A DNA stretch of 64,000 nt from JACPPO01 sp965262505 (GTDB lineage Bacteria > Acidobacteriota > Vicinamibacteria > Vicinamibacterales > UBA2999): assembly GCA_965262505.1 (NCBI GenBank), contig CBDHFM010000030.1, forward strand, positions 2,728,001-2,792,000, read 5' to 3'. Shown piece after piece: positions 62,016 through 64,000 of this stretch. Numbering within the stretch: position 1 is the first letter of the stretch; each line of letters starts with the position of its first letter. The notes beneath the pieces are model-generated. The model saw only the letters and a program-made list of their open reading frames with translations. It ran no database searches and was not told the origin of the DNA. The position numbers and the translations under genes were made by a program.

Positions 62016-62927
62016 CTAACGATACGAGGCGGAGACGGTGAGGGTCGTCCCCCCGATGCCTTCGTATCGTGTCTCGGTGTCCAGACCGGCCGTGACCGGC
62101 ATCGGCGGCATGTAAGAGCCGGAACTGATGAGGTCTCCGGCATGGAGCCGCTCGCCGCGACGCTTCAGTTCCTCGATGACGACCAGCACACCGTTCAGCG
62201 GATTGACACCCAGGTACGAGCCAGGTTGCTTCGCCAGCACCTTGCCGTCGCCATCCTCGAACGTGACGGTCATCGTTTCGAGGCTGCGCAGGAATTCCTG
62301 ACTCGCCGTCACTTCCACGCTCTCGCCGATCACGCCCCATCGCGCCATCAGGTTGGACGCCTGCATCATGAACGGATTCGCCGGGCTGTTGTTGAACAGC
62401 GGCGCCAGCACCTCGATGAACGCGTAGATGCGATCGAGATGGGGCAGCGCCTCCTCGAGCGTCGTGGCGTCGTTGATGCCCTCATCCGCGACACTGATCA
62501 GAAAGTCGGGCTCGGTAATCAGTCGCTCCGCCGAACTCATCGGGATCGTCGCGCCATTCGGCACGAACATGCCCACGTACATGACGCCCACCATCGGGCG
62601 GTCCACTCCAGGGAGCGCGGCGTTGATCGGATCCAGCCCCACGACCTTGTAGGCGGCGCGGGGAAACATCTGGTCGAACCGCTCGACGACCTGATCCCGC
62701 ATGGTGCGGCCGAGATCCATCGACGTAATGACGCCTGCGTAACACGCAGCGTTGGATAACATGCCTCGATCGCTCCACGCTGTGGCGACATCGTTCGCCC
62801 ACGTATCGAGCGAGCAGCCCTGCCGCGTGTGCCCGAGGACGCCCGAGCAGACGACGGCAAGCGCCACGAGTGCGGCGGTGATCCCTGAGCGGGAACGTGT
62901 GCTCCCGGTCGTATCCATGCTCTCCAT
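62016..62927 (-). CDS. exported 2-keto-4-pentenoate hydratase/FAH-like protein
   Basis: 303 aa with a signal peptide in residues 1-33 (second Met at residue 4 possible). The rest resembles the hydratase branch of the FAH superfamily: E-P-D-F-L-I-S-V-A-D-E-G-I, G-S-Y-L-G-V-N-P-L-N and G-D-L-I-S-S-G-S-Y. Cytosolic relatives act in aromatic meta-cleavage. Metal-binding acids of the family seem partly kept but I cannot confirm activity. Export is unusual. Confidence 0.78.
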   Translation of the reverse strand: MESMDTTGSTRSRSGITAALVALAVVCSGVLGHTRQGCSLDTWANDVATAWSDRGMLSNAACYAGVITSMDLGRTMRDQVVERFDQMFPRAAYKVVGLDPINAALPGVDRPMVGVMYVGMFVPNGATIPMSSAERLITEPDFLISVADEGINDATTLEEALPHLDRIYAFIEVLAPLFNNSPANPFMMQASNLMARWGVIGESVEVTASQEFLRSLETMTVTFEDGDGKVLAKQPGSYLGVNPLNGVLVVIEELKRRGERLHAGDLISSGSYMPPMPVTAGLDTETRYEGIGGTTLTVSASYR

Positions 62928-62953
62928 CGTGTGTCTCCCTTCGTGTCCGGGCG

Positions 62954-63490
62954 TTACTGGCGCAATCTGCCCGGAAGGTGCTGCCTGTGCGCGATGCGCA
63001 ATCCGACGAGGGTCGAGCGATCAATGCCGAGCTCTTTCGCGATCTTGTGGAGCTCGCTTTCCTCGGCCAGCGAGATCGCCTCGTCTGCCGCAGACACCGC
63101 AAACAGACACCGCATCAGCACGAGTTTCTCGTCGTGTGTCGCCAGGCTGGAGAACTCCCTGGCGACAAGATAGTTGGCGGTGCCTCCGAAAAGGAGGTTA
63201 CTTGTCTTGGCCAGCTGCACGACGATCATCGCCTGGTCCTGGGATAGATGGACCTGCTCCCGCACGAGCGTTTCCATGGCGCTGGTTTCTTCCGGCGATA
63301 CGTGCTGGTCGGCATGGGCGACCCGCCCAAGCAGATACGCAAAGGCGGCGAGATAGCGCGCACGGTCCGGTTCGAGATGATCCAGCGCATCGAGCGTCTC
63401 GCGGAGCGGCGCGAACTTCTGCTTCGCCACAGGGTCCTGCTTCTCTGGGGCTTCAACGCCCAGCCAGGCACGAAGCGACTTCAAGGGCAT
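62954..63490 (-). CDS. TerB-like protein
   Basis: 178 aa from the ATG at 63490; a longer open frame reaches 63943 but its first part overlaps the next gene and is not coding. Y-L-A-A-F-A-Y-L-L-G-R-V-A-H-A-D-Q-H-V-S-P-E-E and L-F-A-V-S-A-A-D-E-A-I-S-L-A-E-E-S-E-L are the two acidic helical repeats of the TerB/DjlA-like fold, which can bind metal. Function unknown. Confidence 0.8.
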   Translation of the reverse strand: MPLKSLRAWLGVEAPEKQDPVAKQKFAPLRETLDALDHLEPDRARYLAAFAYLLGRVAHADQHVSPEETSAMETLVREQVHLSQDQAMIVVQLAKTSNLLFGGTANYLVAREFSSLATHDEKLVLMRCLFAVSAADEAISLAEESELHKIAKELGIDRSTLVGLRIAHRQHLPGRLRQ

Positions 63491-63561
63491 GGTGAAGACT
63501 ATCTCAGGACAGGCGAAGCCACATTCGAACACCAGGTGGAAAGGCCAGGGTCTCTTCAGGC

Positions 63562-64000
63562 TTACCAGGGAAACAACGGCCTGGCGTTCAGTGTCCACGG
63601 CCAGGGCAACGACAACAGGATCACCACCATGGCGATCCCGAAGAGGATGGCCGCGATCCGGTGGCGGCTCGCATCGGTGATCGCCTTGCGGATGCGGACC
63701 CTGCCGACGTGCGCGAGGACCAGCGCGATCACCATGCCGAACGGATGCTCGACAAACCAGAACCGCAGGCTGGGATTCTGCATCGTGGCGGCGACGTTCT
63801 CCATGGCCGCCTGCGTGAGGGGGCTGAGTGCGAGATGCAGCAGCAGCCCCACCAATAGCTGGAGATCCAGGGCCGCCGTGAACCAGATGCCGGCGCGGTT
63901 GTCGGCGGCCGACCACGGCCGCTTGCCGGTCCAGCCGGCACACGCCCGCCCGACGGCCAGCAGTCCGGCCAACAGGACGACCCAGCGCAGGAGCGAATGA
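63562..64000 (-). CDS. membrane protein, N-terminus outside window
   Basis: At least 145 codons; the frame stays open to the window edge, reading H-S-L-L-R-W-V-V-L-L-A-G before the first possible starts. Four hydrophobic segments are visible, with F-T-A-A-L-D-L-Q-L-L-V-G-L and H-P-F-G-M-V-I-A-L. The pattern matches short uncharacterised membrane proteins. It precedes the TerB-like gene on the same strand. Confidence 0.7.
   Translation of the reverse strand, partial: HSLLRWVVLLAGLLAVGRACAGWTGKRPWSAADNRAGIWFTAALDLQLLVGLLLHLALSPLTQAAMENVAATMQNPSLRFWFVEHPFGMVIALVLAHVGRVRIRKAITDASRHRIAAILFGIAMVVILLSLPWPWTLNARPLFPW

Noticed and set aside
1..64000. CRISPR arrays, tRNA, rRNA or prophage
   Set aside because: No regularly spaced repeats, cloverleaf pattern, rRNA sequence or phage structural gene recognised by reading.

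Overview
The window is high-GC DNA that most likely comes from an Acidobacteriota chromosome, probably class Vicinamibacteria. The lineage call is inferred from gene content: an acidobacterial-type VWFA-related protein, three DUF6152 proteins, three secreted proteins with a GRW-[ED]-x-DTLV-[VI]-DT signature, a carboxypeptidase-regulatory-domain TonB receptor, YtcJ-like amidohydrolases and many exported hydrolases. No rRNA, tRNA or CRISPR array was recognised.

Layout. 1-5220: a frameshifted amidohydrolase fragment, a TPR protein, a cyclase lipoprotein and an M1-like metallopeptidase. 5313-7373: a small membrane protein and a complete IS1380-family element with CTAG target duplication. 7458-13303: two MBL-fold hydrolases flank two repeats of a [DUF6152 - GRW-motif secreted protein] module with an exported class II aldolase between them. 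13458-15550: convergent pncA and pncB (NAD salvage). 15655-21036: membrane proteins, a deacetylase, a Tyr-rich protein and a beta-barrel protein. 21208-24066: an exported sulfite-oxidase-family molybdoenzyme with a third DUF6152 gene. 24301-28072: transglutaminase/TPR, ankyrin-TonB, VWFA and exonuclease genes. 28300-36468: exported dienelactone hydrolase, Na/Pi transporter with PhoU-like partner, RNase D with SHOCT protein, type II NADH dehydrogenase, SpmA-SpmB fusion, FxsA. 36717-44257: NHL-repeat protein, a tandem alpha/beta hydrolase with an 80-nt deletion, a methyltransferase remnant, MscS, an exported methyltransferase and a DinB gene split by an IS630 element. 44336-54501: amidohydrolase, MBL hydrolase, a doubly frameshifted GH15 gene, a permease-prefix fragment, zinc-ribbon protein, HugZ-like protein, Na+/H+ antiporter, a PIG-L gene lacking its middle and a PLP decarboxylase. 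54592-56475: nrfH-nrfA nitrite reduction to ammonium. 56604-64000: TonB receptor with an inverted-repeat-rich upstream region, spondin-domain protein, STN/HEAT protein, exported FAH-like hydratase, TerB-like protein and a membrane protein running off the edge.

Two themes stand out. First, enzyme families normally found in the cytosol (cyclase, class II aldolase, dienelactone hydrolase, SAM methyltransferase, FAH-type hydratase) carry Sec, Tat or lipoprotein signals here, which suggests active periplasmic small-molecule metabolism. The DUF6152/GRW modules belong to that exported repertoire and are the best candidate for an undescribed system. Second, many genes are damaged: one IS insertion, three internal deletions (one out of frame), several short indels in homopolymers or short repeats, and one truncated fragment. 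Either this locus is decaying or the assembly contains indels; read-level data would decide.
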